Origin: CAYVMD01 sp964452465
GTDB taxonomy: Bacteria; Armatimonadota; JACIXR01
NCBI GenBank assembly: GCA_964452465.1
Contig: CAYVMD010000011.1
Span: 1-56,129 of the forward strand
DNA length: 56,129 nt
Reading direction: 5' to 3'
The position numbers were made by a program, and so were the translations under genes. Shown here piece by piece: positions 40,977 through 50,048 of this stretch; the stretch's first letter is position 1, and the number at the start of each line of letters is the position of its first letter. The notes below the pieces were generated by a model. It saw nothing but the letters and a program-made list of their open reading frames with translations, ran no database searches and was not told the DNA's origin.

Positions 40977-43826
40977 TTATCTTGGGGAGATAGCGACCTT
41001 CTCCTGGGAAAGTATCTTATTGAGAAACTTACCCGTATAGGAAATGGGGCTCTGCGCCACTACCTCCGGTGGGCCCTCGGCGATTATGTACCCTCCTTCG
41101 TCTCCTCCTTCTGGTCCCAAATCTATTATCCAATCCGCCACTTTGATAACCTCCAAATTGTGCTCTATCACCAGCACTGTATTACCCATATCCACTAACC
41201 TTTGGAGGATATTCAACAATTTCTCTACATCGGCGAAATGAAGACCCGTAGTAGGTTCGTCCAAAATATAGAGGGTGCGTCCAGTGGCTTTGCGAGACAG
41301 TTCCGCCGATAATTTAACCCTCTGCGCCTCGCCTCCGGAAAGGGTAGTAGCGGGTTGCCCTAACCTTATATAGCCAAGCCCTACATCGTATAAGGTCTGT
41401 AATTTCTTGCGGATGGGTTCGATGTTGCGGAAGAAATGGAGCGCCTCCTCTACCGTCATATCTAAGACATCTGCTATCGTCTTCCCCTTGTATTTTATCT
41501 CCAAGGTTTCTCTATTATATCTTTTCCCTTGGCATTCATCGCATTTGACATAAATATCGGGCAGGAACTGCATTTCTACCTTGATGTAACCATCCCCCTT
41601 ACAAGCCTCGCACCTGCCTCCCTTAACGTTGAAGGAAAAGCGCCCCGGCTTATATCCTCTCACCTTGGAGTCCGGCAATTGGGCAAAGAGTTGACGAATG
41701 AGATCGAAGACACCGGTATAGGTAGCGGGGTTGGAGCGGGGTGTCCTACCGATGGGGGACTGGTCTATATTTATCACCTTGTCTAAGTGTTCTAACCCTT
41801 CTACATCTGTATATTCCCCACTTGGCAAGTGGGCGTTGAAGAGGTGGTTGTAGACGATGGGATAGACTATCTCTTGAAGGAGGGTGCTCTTGCCCGATCC
41901 GGATACGCCGGTAATGGTAACGAACAAACCCAAGGGTATACGAACATCTATCCCTTTTAGATTGAACTTTCTCGCCCCTCTAATGGTTAACCATCCCCTA
42001 TGGGGTTTGCGCCTTACTTTGGGAATGGGGATCCTCCTTATTCCGGAAAGAAATTGCCCGGTTATGGAATTGGGTTCCTTCATCACATCCTCGAGCGTTC
42101 CCGAGACTACGACATACCCTCCCTTTTCTCCTGCTCCCGGACCCAAATCTACTATCCAGTCTGCCGTCCTTATCGTTTCCTCGTCATGTTCTATCACTAT
42201 CACTGTATTCCCCAGATCCCTGAGGTGAAGGAGGGTATCCAGGAGGCGCCTATTGTCTCTGGGGTGGAGACCGATAGAAGGCTCATCCAATATATAAATT
42301 ACCCCCATAAGACCAGAACCTATTTGGGTGGCGAGCCTTATCCTCTGTGCTTCTCCACCTGCCAGGGTATTAGCAGGGCGCTCCAGGGTGAGATAACCCA
42401 ATCCTACATCCTTTAAGAAGGAGAGGCGTGACCGAATTTCCTTTAAGATAGGTTCTGCCACCACCTTATCCTTTCCTTCCAATTGCTCTCTGAGGGAATT
42501 GCAAAACTCGAGTGCTTTATCCACCGAAAGGCAGGTAACCTCGTAGATGTTCAACCCTCCTACCTTCACGCAAAGGCTCTCTTTCTTCAATCGTTTGCCC
42601 TCACATTCAGGGCAGATGGAAGTAGCCATGAACTCCTGGACCTCTTCCTTTACCCTCTCCGAGGAACTATACATTAGTTTTTCCTCCAGCATATGCCTTA
42701 TGCCTCGGAAACGCGTCCAGTATTCCCGATCGAACCCCCTCCAATTTGTGTAGGAGATATAGACGGGTCTGTCCGATCCATAGAAGAGCATATCGAGGAT
42801 CTCCCGAGGGAGGTTTTTAATGGGTTCGTGAAGGCTGAAACCATATTCGTTTGCTAGTGCTTCTACAACCGCGGGGTAATATTCGCTATAGAAGCGGCGG
42901 AGAGGAATGATGCCTCCTTCAGCAATGCTCTTCTCGTAATCGAAAACCAAGTCGGGGGAGAAATCTGTTAGGTAACCTAACCCATGGCAAGTAGGACAAG
43001 CGCCGTAGGGGGAATTGAAGGAAAATTTGCGGGGTTCCATTTCCCCAAAGCTAAAACCACATTGGGGGCAGGCGAACTCCTCGGAGAAGATAAATTCCTC
43101 CCCATCCTCCCTTTGCACTATCACCACTCCCTTCCCCATCTTCAACGCCATCTCCAAGGAATCCGTTAGCCTGCTTTTTATCCCTTCCCTCAAAACTATC
43201 CTGTCGACGACCACCTCTATATGATGGATCTTGTATCTATCCAAAACGGGTTCCTCTTCGGATAAATTCTTCATCTCCCCATCTATCCTTACCCGGGTGA
43301 AGCCTTCCCTTTTGATCTCCTCCAGGAGGCTACGATATTCGCCCTTCCTCCCCCTCACTATGGGAGCGAGGATCTGGAGCCTCGTCCCTTGGGGCAAATT
43401 GAGGACCTGGTCGGTTATCTGCTGAACGGTTTGCCTCTCTATTTTAATTCCGCAGTTGGGACAATAAGGGACGCCGATGCGAGCGAAGAGGAGACGAAGG
43501 TAATCGTAGATCTCCGTTATTGTCCCCACGGTGGAGCGAGGATTGCGGGGGGCGGATTTTTGGTCTATGGAGATCGCGGGTGATAACCCTTCTATGAAAT
43601 CGACATCCGGCTTGTCCATTTGCTCCAGAAACTGCCTTGCGTAGGCAGAGAGGCTTTCCACATAGCGCCTTTGTCCTTCTGCATAAATGGTGTCAAACGC
43701 GAGGGATGATTTGCCCGAGCCTGATAGCCCTGTTATCACTACCAATTTATCGCGGGGGATTTCTAAATCTATGTTCTTTAGATTATGCTGGCGTGCTCCC
43801 TTTATGATTATCTTGTTCTGCGGCAT
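40977..43826 (-). CDS. uvrA: Excinuclease ABC subunit A
   Basis: DNA damage recognition subunit of nucleotide excision repair. 949 residues. Two ABC ATPase halves: Walker A GLSGSGKSSLAFDT and GVSGSGKSTLLQE, and signature motifs LAGGEAQRIRL and LSGGEAQRVKL; the first has Ala where Ser is usual. Zinc modules are CPNC, CPQC...CPTC, CPEC, and CEAC...CDEC. The ATG has GGGAGGA upstream and its own promoter. It is followed closely by ychF. Confidence 0.97.
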   Translation of the reverse strand: MPQNKIIIKGARQHNLKNIDLEIPRDKLVVITGLSGSGKSSLAFDTIYAEGQRRYVESLSAYARQFLEQMDKPDVDFIEGLSPAISIDQKSAPRNPRSTVGTITEIYDYLRLLFARIGVPYCPNCGIKIERQTVQQITDQVLNLPQGTRLQILAPIVRGRKGEYRSLLEEIKREGFTRVRIDGEMKNLSEEEPVLDRYKIHHIEVVVDRIVLREGIKSRLTDSLEMALKMGKGVVIVQREDGEEFIFSEEFACPQCGFSFGEMEPRKFSFNSPYGACPTCHGLGYLTDFSPDLVFDYEKSIAEGGIIPLRRFYSEYYPAVVEALANEYGFSLHEPIKNLPREILDMLFYGSDRPVYISYTNWRGFDREYWTRFRGIRHMLEEKLMYSSSERVKEEVQEFMATSICPECEGKRLKKESLCVKVGGLNIYEVTCLSVDKALEFCNSLREQLEGKDKVVAEPILKEIRSRLSFLKDVGLGYLTLERPANTLAGGEAQRIRLATQIGSGLMGVIYILDEPSIGLHPRDNRRLLDTLLHLRDLGNTVIVIEHDEETIRTADWIVDLGPGAGEKGGYVVVSGTLEDVMKEPNSITGQFLSGIRRIPIPKVRRKPHRGWLTIRGARKFNLKGIDVRIPLGLFVTITGVSGSGKSTLLQEIVYPIVYNHLFNAHLPSGEYTDVEGLEHLDKVINIDQSPIGRTPRSNPATYTGVFDLIRQLFAQLPDSKVRGYKPGRFSFNVKGGRCEACKGDGYIKVEMQFLPDIYVKCDECQGKRYNRETLEIKYKGKTIADVLDMTVEEALHFFRNIEPIRKKLQTLYDVGLGYIRLGQPATTLSGGEAQRVKLSAELSRKATGRTLYILDEPTTGLHFADVEKLLNILQRLVDMGNTVLVIEHNLEVIKVADWIIDLGPEGGDEGGYIIAEGPPEVVAQSPISYTGKFLNKILSQEKVAISPR

Positions 43827-43844
43827 CCTGGTCCTCCCACATTG

Positions 43845-43872
43845 ATTTTAGCGAGCCTTTCTTTAAAGTCAA
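43845..43872 (-). promoter_or_regulatory. Promoter of uvrA-ychF
   Basis: Minus sense: TTGACT (43872-43867), 16-base spacer, TAAAAT (43850-43845). A short leader with GGGAGGA follows. I saw no clear LexA box. Confidence 0.65.
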
Positions 43873-43889
43873 GATGAGTCACCTTTATA

Positions 43890-43919
43890 TGGACAGAACC
43901 AGTAAGCATCTATTAGAAT
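43890..43919 (+). promoter_or_regulatory. Possible promoter of the GH57 gene
   Basis: TGGACA at 43890-43895, 18-base spacer, TAGAAT at 43914-43919. The match is moderate. The region between it and the ATG carries a small G/C inverted repeat (gggggaaggaaatgtttccccc) and a strong ribosome binding site (aaaggagg). Confidence 0.4.
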
Positions 43920-43965
43920 AGTATTAAAGGGGGAAGGAAATGTTTCCCCCAAAGGAGGATAGATA

Positions 43966-45717
43966 ATGCCCACGCCCATAGGCTATTTTGCGATCGTCTT
44001 GCACACCCATATACCCTATGTCCTCTCCCATGGACGCTGGCCACATGGCACGGATTGGCTCTGTGAAGCGGTGGTGGAGTCCTATATCCCCTTGTTGAGG
44101 GTCTTTCACCGCCTTGCCCAGAAGGGCATCAAGCCCAATGTAACCTTCAGCATTACCCCCATAACCTGTGAGCAACTACGCGATCCCTCTTTTCCTTCCG
44201 AACTGAGGGACTACATCCAAAACAAAATAGAAACGAGCAGGGAAGCCGAGAAGGAATGGAGGAGGCAAGGGGATGAATATCTCGCTTCCCTTTGCGCGAA
44301 GTGGAGGGATTTCTATCTTTCCTCCCTTAAAACCTTCGAGGAGGAATTCGAGGGGGATTTGGTTGCTCAATTGAAGAAGTTGCAGGATGAAGGGCAGATC
44401 GAGATCATGACCTCCGCTGCCACCCATGGTTATCTCCCTCTTCTGCTATTGGACGAAAGCGTGCAGACCCAGATAAAGTTGGGCGTAGATGCCTATCGAT
44501 ATCATTTTCAGCGTCAGCCTAAAGGTATTTGGCTTCCTGAATGTGCCTACCGCCCTCGCTATGAGTGGCAAGCACCCCTAATAGATTACAAATATCTTCG
44601 CAAAGGCATAGATGAGTTTTTAAGCGAGGTAGGATTGAAATACTTCATCGTGGACTCCCATCTCCTCAAAGGGGGAAAGGTCGTGGGTGTCTACCTGGAT
44701 CGCTTCCCCGCCTTGCGGGAGTTGTGGGAAAGATTGGAGAAGCGAGAACGCCCCGAGGAAGGTGAGAAACATCTCTACCAAACCTACCTCGTCGATTCCT
44801 CCGGCGAGGGGGAAGAGCCTGTTGCGGTTTTCGCTCGGGATCCCGAAACAGGAGTGCAGGTTTGGAGTGGGCAGGTGGGCTATCCCGGTGACGGTTATTA
44901 CCTGGAGTTCCACAAGAAACATTTCCCCGGGGGCTTTCGCCTTTGGAGGGTCACTCACTCTCAGGCGGACTTGGCCCTAAAGGAGCCTTATATCCCTCAC
45001 AAGGCGAAGGAAAGAGTGGAGGAGCATGCCCGGCATTTCCTTTCCCTCATAAAGGAGGTCTTGATGAGATTTAAGAAAGAAACGGGGATAAGGGGCATAA
45101 TAACCGCCCCCTATGATACCGAATTATTCGGGCACTGGTGGTATGAAGGACCACGTTTCCTCGAGAGAGTAATAGAGAGCATAAAAGAAGACGGGGAGAT
45201 AGAGCTGGTAACCTGTGGAGATTATTTAGAGAGGTTTCCACCTGATACGATCATCTCCCTACCGGAAGGCTCTTGGGGAGAAGGAGGATTCCATTGGATA
45301 TGGTTGAACGAGTGGACGGAGTGGACTTGGCGCCACATTTATTCCGCCGAGCAGGAGATGAGGGAGTTGGTAAGAATGGTTGATCCTGTAGATGAAAGGC
45401 AGAGGGAAATCTTCCTCCAGGCGGGGAGGGAGCTCCTGCTCCTGCAATCCTCCGATTGGCAATTCTTGATATCCACCTGGACCGCAAGGGATTATGCCGA
45501 GCTAAGGGTGGCTGAGCATTACAATTCCTTCCGGCGCCTCGCTCAAATGCTAAGGGATCTCTCCGCGGGAAAAGAGGTCGATCCTTCTGCCTGGAGGTTC
45601 CTGGAATATTGCAAGGAGCGGGATAGGGTATTCCCCTATCTTGATATTACCCACCTGGGAGAGTTAGATTTTCCTCCCTATAAACCACCAAGGAGCGCAA
45701 AGGAGGAAAACCTATGA
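43966..45717 (+). CDS. GH57 alpha-glucan enzyme, branching-enzyme type
   Basis: 583 residues. Resembles GH57 1,4-alpha-glucan branching enzymes with the DUF1957 C-terminal domain. The N-terminal HTHIPYVLSHGRWPHGTDWL, nucleophile Glu192 in GIWLPECAYRPRYEW and acid/base Asp384 in PYDTELFGHWWYEGP are all visible. The last about 150 residues (EGSWGEGGFHWIWLNE, LLLLQSSDWQFLISTWTARDYAE) match the branching-type helical domain. It overlaps the nucleotidyltransferase fusion by 4 bases, suggesting storage or signalling alpha-glucan synthesis. Amylase-type activity is an alternative. Confidence 0.85.
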   Translation: MPTPIGYFAIVLHTHIPYVLSHGRWPHGTDWLCEAVVESYIPLLRVFHRLAQKGIKPNVTFSITPITCEQLRDPSFPSELRDYIQNKIETSREAEKEWRRQGDEYLASLCAKWRDFYLSSLKTFEEEFEGDLVAQLKKLQDEGQIEIMTSAATHGYLPLLLLDESVQTQIKLGVDAYRYHFQRQPKGIWLPECAYRPRYEWQAPLIDYKYLRKGIDEFLSEVGLKYFIVDSHLLKGGKVVGVYLDRFPALRELWERLEKRERPEEGEKHLYQTYLVDSSGEGEEPVAVFARDPETGVQVWSGQVGYPGDGYYLEFHKKHFPGGFRLWRVTHSQADLALKEPYIPHKAKERVEEHARHFLSLIKEVLMRFKKETGIRGIITAPYDTELFGHWWYEGPRFLERVIESIKEDGEIELVTCGDYLERFPPDTIISLPEGSWGEGGFHWIWLNEWTEWTWRHIYSAEQEMRELVRMVDPVDERQREIFLQAGRELLLLQSSDWQFLISTWTARDYAELRVAEHYNSFRRLAQMLRDLSAGKEVDPSAWRFLEYCKERDRVFPYLDITHLGELDFPPYKPPRSAKEENL

Positions 45718-48209
45718 AGGCGATCATAATGGCGGGAGGTGAGGGAACGAGGCTTCGCCCCCTCACCGTCCATCGTCCCAAACCGCTCATCCCCATAATG
45801 GGGAAACCTGTTATGGAACACATCGTTAACTTATTGAAGCGACACAATATTAGGGACCTCGTGGCAACGGTCCATTATCTCGCCGATGAAATCGAGGGTT
45901 ATTTCGGACAGGGAGAAGATTGGGGCGTATACCTGAGATATTCCGTGGAGGATATGCCTCTGGGAACGGCGGGCTCGGTGAAGAAGGCGATGGAGACATT
46001 CGATATAAATGAGCCCGTGCTCGTTATAAGTGGAGATGCCCTCACGGATATAGACCTTTCCCGGGCAATTGCCTTTCACAGGGAAAGATCTGCGCTGGTA
46101 ACCATTATCCTCGTCCGGGTGCCCAATCCATTGGAATATGGGATAGTGATAACTAACGAGGAGGGGAGGATAATCAAGTTCCTGGAGAAGCCCTCTTGGG
46201 ATGAAGCCTTCTCCGACACCGTGAATACGGGGATATACCTGCTGGAGCCAGAGGTCTTGAACTATGTGGGGAGTAGGCAATTCGCCGATTTCTCCCTCGA
46301 TGTATTTCCCCTCCTTTTGAAGGAAGGAAAGCCAGTTTATGGCTTCATAGCGGATGGGTACTGGTGCGATATAGGAAATCAAGCCTCCTATATAACAGCG
46401 AATTTCGATGCCTTGGAAGGTAAGGTAAAATTGGGTGTTCAAGGGAAGGAGATTATGCCAGGAGTAATCGTGGGGGATGATGTGGAGATGGGCAATGTGG
46501 AGCTAACGCCTCCTATCTACATAGGGGAGCATGCAAGGTTGGAGAACGGGGTAAGGATAAGGGGTCCAGTGGTAGTAGGGGAGGGAAGTATCGTGGATCA
46601 GGGGGCCGAGGTAGAGAGGAGCGTTATTTGGGAGAGGGTTTTCGTTGGCAAAGGTGCCCGGCTCTTCGGTTGTATAGTAGGGGGCAAGAGCATAATTGGG
46701 GAAAGGGTGAGGGTAGGGGAGGGAAGTATAATAGGGGAAAGATGCCATATAGAAAAAGACAGCACGGTGAATCCTTATGTTAAGATATGGCCGGACAAAG
46801 TGGTGGAGGCAAGGTCCCAGGTGACGATGAGCCTCGTTTGGGGAGGGAAATGGTACGGAAGCCTTTTCCGAAAGTATGGCGTAGCGGGGATCAGCAATCT
46901 GGAGATAACGCCCGAGTACGCCACCAAATTGGGTTGTGCCTTTGGCACCCTCTTCCCCAAGGGTTCCTGGATGGCGGTAAGCAGGGATTCCTCCAAGAGC
47001 GCAAGGATGATAAAAAGGGCTTTCATATCAGGGCTCCTCTCCGCCGGTATAAATGTCATCAATCTGCAGGCAATGGTGCTTCCTATAACCCGTTATACCA
47101 TAAGGACGAGGAATATGCTGGGGGGAGCACATATAAGGATGGTGCCTCAAGAGGCATCACTCCTGGCGATAGAGTTATTCGACGAAAAGGGGTTGGACAT
47201 TGCTCCCTCACTTCAGCGGAAATTGGAGCACCTCTTCTTCAGGGAGGATATGAGAAGGGTAAGGGATACGGAAGTGGGGATTATCGAGTATTCAACCCGG
47301 GTTATAGAGGAATACACGGAAGCTCTGTTATCTAAATTGGACGAGAAAACCATCAGGGAAGCTAACTTTCGAGTCGTTATAGATTATGCCTTTGGGCGAA
47401 CTTCCCTCGTCCTACCTTCTATCTTGGGGAGGGCGGGATTAAATGTAGTGGCTATCCACCCCCATATAGACCCGGGTAGGGCTCCCCACTCTCCCGAACA
47501 GAGGCAGGAGATGCTCCAGGAATTGAGGGAGGTAACGAGGGCATTGAGAGCAGACATGGGCGTTTTCTTCGAGCACAGCGGAGGGGAGAGCCTCTCCTTG
47601 GTTACCAAAGAAGGCAGGGTGATAGAGGGCTACGAGTTATTACTCCTCTACGCCCTAATTCTCTACAAGTTGGGTTATAAAGGGGATATAGTCTCCTACC
47701 TATGGGCGCCTTCCGCTTTTGATAAACTCGCCCACCGTTTTGGGGCAAAGGTGATAAGGACACGCCCTTCGCCCCGTGCCCTTATCGAGGCTTCCCAGAA
47801 CGCCCTCATCGGGGGAAACGATAGGGGAGCTTTGGTATTCCCCTTCTTCCAACCCGCCTTCGATGCCATCTTCGCTATGGGTTTTCTCCTCGAATCTTTA
47901 GCCAAGTTGGGTCAGGATCTTTCCTCTCTTCTGGAGGAGGTCCCTTCTTTTTCCCTGACATATTCAACCCTTCCTTGTCCCTGGGAGGAAAAAGGTAGAA
48001 TAATGAGGCTCCTCCACGGAGAATTTGCGGATGAAGGAGTTTCTGAGTATGGGGTTCTCATCAAGGAGGACGAGCAAAGGTGGGTGTTGGTGCTCCCCGA
48101 TGCTTCTGAACCTTATATCCACCTTTGGGCGGAGGGTATATCACCTAGCGACGCCCAGCAGCTCCTCCAAGCAAGGCTGGAAACCATAGAAGGATATCTC
48201 AAGGCATAG
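45714..48209 (+). CDS. Sugar-1-phosphate nucleotidyltransferase / phosphomannomutase-like fusion
   Basis: 831 residues in three parts. Residues 1-235: nucleotidyltransferase (MKAIIMAGGEGTRLRPLT, PLGTAGSVKKA, VISGDALTDIDL, GYWCDIGN). Residues about 250-370: left-handed beta-helix hexapeptide repeats (IIGERVRVGEGSIIGERC). Residues about 385-831: phosphohexomutase-like, but the usual TASHNP phosphoserine loop is replaced by HIRMVPQEASLLAIELF and GRDSR by SRDSSKS, so mutase activity is doubtful. Such fusions are often annotated as mannose-1-phosphate guanylyltransferase/phosphomannomutase. The ATG overlaps the GH57 stop; the pair may supply and branch a glucan. Nucleotide specificity is unread. 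Confidence 0.85.
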   Translation: MKAIIMAGGEGTRLRPLTVHRPKPLIPIMGKPVMEHIVNLLKRHNIRDLVATVHYLADEIEGYFGQGEDWGVYLRYSVEDMPLGTAGSVKKAMETFDINEPVLVISGDALTDIDLSRAIAFHRERSALVTIILVRVPNPLEYGIVITNEEGRIIKFLEKPSWDEAFSDTVNTGIYLLEPEVLNYVGSRQFADFSLDVFPLLLKEGKPVYGFIADGYWCDIGNQASYITANFDALEGKVKLGVQGKEIMPGVIVGDDVEMGNVELTPPIYIGEHARLENGVRIRGPVVVGEGSIVDQGAEVERSVIWERVFVGKGARLFGCIVGGKSIIGERVRVGEGSIIGERCHIEKDSTVNPYVKIWPDKVVEARSQVTMSLVWGGKWYGSLFRKYGVAGISNLEITPEYATKLGCAFGTLFPKGSWMAVSRDSSKSARMIKRAFISGLLSAGINVINLQAMVLPITRYTIRTRNMLGGAHIRMVPQEASLLAIELFDEKGLDIAPSLQRKLEHLFFREDMRRVRDTEVGIIEYSTRVIEEYTEALLSKLDEKTIREANFRVVIDYAFGRTSLVLPSILGRAGLNVVAIHPHIDPGRAPHSPEQRQEMLQELREVTRALRADMGVFFEHSGGESLSLVTKEGRVIEGYELLLLYALILYKLGYKGDIVSYLWAPSAFDKLAHRFGAKVIRTRPSPRALIEASQNALIGGNDRGALVFPFFQPAFDAIFAMGFLLESLAKLGQDLSSLLEEVPSFSLTYSTLPCPWEEKGRIMRLLHGEFADEGVSEYGVLIKEDEQRWVLVLPDASEPYIHLWAEGISPSDAQQLLQARLETIEGYLKA

Positions 48210-48229
48210 GATAAAAATCCCTCCAAAAC

Positions 48230-48257
48230 TTGGCTTTTTCGTAAATAGTGTTATTAT
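48230..48257 (+). promoter_or_regulatory. Possible promoter of the glutamate synthase-like gene
   Basis: TTGGCT at 48230-48235, 16-base spacer, TATTAT at 48252-48257. If used, transcription would start at the base of the hairpin at 48263-48301. Confidence 0.4.
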
Positions 48258-48262
48258 TTTTT

Positions 48263-48301
48263 AAAAGGGACAACGGCGTCCGCGACGCCGTTGTCCCTTT
48301 T
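48263..48301. terminator. 18-bp perfect terminator-like hairpin
   Basis: Arms 48263-48280 and 48284-48301 (core AAAAGGGACAACGGCGTC) with a 3-base loop, followed by a T-run to 48303. It most simply terminates the nucleotidyltransferase operon. Its position below a possible promoter leaves open a role in the leader of the next gene. Confidence 0.75.
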
Positions 48302-48330
48302 TTATTAATCCCAAAAAGGAGGGATGTTCA

Positions 48331-49926
48331 ATGCCTTGGTATAACGAAAACTCCCGGTCCACTACGGGAACTGCTCTTAGGGCACGCGATGCCTGTCCTT
48401 TGAGCGGTATGTGTCCTCTCTGTATAGAGGAATGCCCCGTGCTTTGTGAGATCAGCAAGTCCGCCTTTAGGGGAAGGGAGGTTCTTTACCCCAGCCCCGA
48501 ATACTTCGGCGCCAGCACTGCAGGAAGCAATAAGGATTACTTCCTGGACTGGTCTCACTTCCAGATAATGGTGGAAGTGAGAGGGGCAAAGGGTATAGAG
48601 CCCGACCCCGATAAGGCGCTCTTCCCCAATGTGGATATCTCCACCGTTGTGGGAGGCGTTCCTCAAAAATTGCCGGTGCTTATCGCCGCTTTGGGCTCCA
48701 CTGCCGTGGCGAAACGTAATTGGGATAGCCTCGCCATCGGAGCAGCCCTTGCGGGAGTTATCCAAACTGTGGGGGAGAATGTCTGTGGGATGGATCCGGA
48801 AGCCCGCTATGAGAACGGGAAGGTCGTTCATTCGCCAGATATGATCTATCGGGTTAACACTTATCGAAAATTCTGGGACGGGGAACACGGAGACATCGTT
48901 GTGCAAACCAATGTGGAGGACATTAGAGCTGGTGTGGACCTTTATGTCCTGAAGGAATTAGGTGTCAACATAATAGAAAGAAAATGGGGACAAGGTGCGA
49001 AGGCTATAGGAGGCGAGGTAAGGCTCTATAGCATAGAGGATGCTATCCGATTGAAGAGACGCGGCTATGTCGTTATCCCCGATCCCGAGGACAAGGGAGT
49101 TCAGGAAGCTTTCAAGATGGGTGTCTTCAAGACCTTTGAGCGCCACAGCAGAGTGGGAATGCCCGAGGAAAAGAGCTTCGTCGAGGATGTTGAATGGTTG
49201 CGCCAGCAGGGAGCAAAGAAGGTCTTCCTGAAGACGGGGGCCTATAATCCCGCGGTGGTTGCTTTCACCCTGAAGTGTGCTTCCATGGCGAAGGTTGACC
49301 TTGTTACCTTTGACGGTGGCGGTGGCGGTACGGGTATGAGCCCGGTCCCCATGATGCACGAGTGTTCCACCCCCACTATCTTCCTCCTCGCTCAGGTGCT
49401 CGAGGGCTTGGAGATACTGAGAAAGAAGGGCAAGCACATCCCCGACATCGCCTTCGCGGGAGGTTTCGTGAACGAGACGCAGATCTTAAAGGCGATAGCG
49501 ATGAGTAATTTCGGCAACGGCCCCTACATCAAGGCGATCTCCATGGCGAGGGCTCCCATTACCGCTGCTATGAAGGCTACCTATTTCGTCCGAGCATTGC
49601 AGGAAGGCAAGGTCCCTGCTTCCTTCCTCCAGCAGTACGGTGATTCTCCCGAGACCTGGTTCATAACCTATGAGGAGTTGAAGCAGAAATACGGTGATGC
49701 GGTCGGCAAGGAGATCCCTTGGGGCGCAGTAGGAGTCTATACCTACTTCAAGGACCGCATAGGAGTCGGGCTTCAGCAGTTGCTTGCAGGAACGAGGAAG
49801 TTCCGCTTGGATCTCATAGACCGCTCCGACCTCGCTTCCCTTTCCGAGATAGCAAGGGATGTCACGGGGATACCGATGTGCCACGAGTACGACAGGGAAG
49901 CCTTTGAGGCCATCTTAGACTTCTAA
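48331..49926 (+). CDS. Stand-alone FMN-binding glutamate synthase-type protein
   Basis: 531 residues corresponding to the central synthase domain of GltB, as in archaeal-type glutamate synthases, without the amidotransferase domain. The FMN/2-oxoglutarate region is visible in VDLVTFDGGGGGTGMSPVPMM and DIAFAGGFVNETQILKAIAMSN. The N-terminal 45 residues hold a cysteine cluster (ACPLSGMCPLCIEECPVLCE) that could bind an iron-sulfur centre; it is not where GltB carries its cluster. The ribosome binding site aaaaaggaggg is strong. No gltD or amidotransferase gene is adjacent. Glutamate synthesis, or another FMN-dependent amino-acid reaction, are both possible. Confidence 0.75.
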   Translation: MPWYNENSRSTTGTALRARDACPLSGMCPLCIEECPVLCEISKSAFRGREVLYPSPEYFGASTAGSNKDYFLDWSHFQIMVEVRGAKGIEPDPDKALFPNVDISTVVGGVPQKLPVLIAALGSTAVAKRNWDSLAIGAALAGVIQTVGENVCGMDPEARYENGKVVHSPDMIYRVNTYRKFWDGEHGDIVVQTNVEDIRAGVDLYVLKELGVNIIERKWGQGAKAIGGEVRLYSIEDAIRLKRRGYVVIPDPEDKGVQEAFKMGVFKTFERHSRVGMPEEKSFVEDVEWLRQQGAKKVFLKTGAYNPAVVAFTLKCASMAKVDLVTFDGGGGGTGMSPVPMMHECSTPTIFLLAQVLEGLEILRKKGKHIPDIAFAGGFVNETQILKAIAMSNFGNGPYIKAISMARAPITAAMKATYFVRALQEGKVPASFLQQYGDSPETWFITYEELKQKYGDAVGKEIPWGAVGVYTYFKDRIGVGLQQLLAGTRKFRLDLIDRSDLASLSEIARDVTGIPMCHEYDREAFEAILDF

Positions 49927-49936
49927 CGAAACAAGG

Positions 49937-49959
49937 GGGGGCGCCTATAAGGCGCCCCC
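49937..49959 (+). terminator. Terminator after the glutamate synthase-like gene
   Basis: GGGGGCGCC and GGCGCCCCC (9 bp) around the loop tataa, flanked by runs of G and C. A loose T-rich tail (ttaatctttt) follows. It lies 10 bases after the stop. Confidence 0.75.
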
Positions 49960-50012
49960 TTAATCTTTTCTCCCTCCACCTATGCCCTTTTACCCCTTCT
50001 TTTTTTCTCAAA

Positions 50013-50042
50013 TTGACATTTCGTTTATTTTCTTTATATTAT
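50013..50042 (+). promoter_or_regulatory. Promoter of der
   Basis: TTGACA at 50013-50018, then either TATATT at 50035-50040 (16-base spacer) or TATTAT at 50037-50042 (18-base spacer). Transcription would begin at or within a few bases of the der ATG. Confidence 0.68.
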
Positions 50043-50048
50043 TCTTTT

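Noticed and set aside
43920..43950. Small inverted repeat (gggggaaggaaatgtttccccc) as a terminator or operator
   Set aside because: It is short and imperfect, has no U-run, and lies within the leader of the GH57 gene; no regulator can be linked to it.
50013..50048. Upstream TTG start for der at 50013
   Set aside because: It coincides with the -35 element, and the added residues (TFRLFSLYYSF) precede the normal EngA N-terminus.
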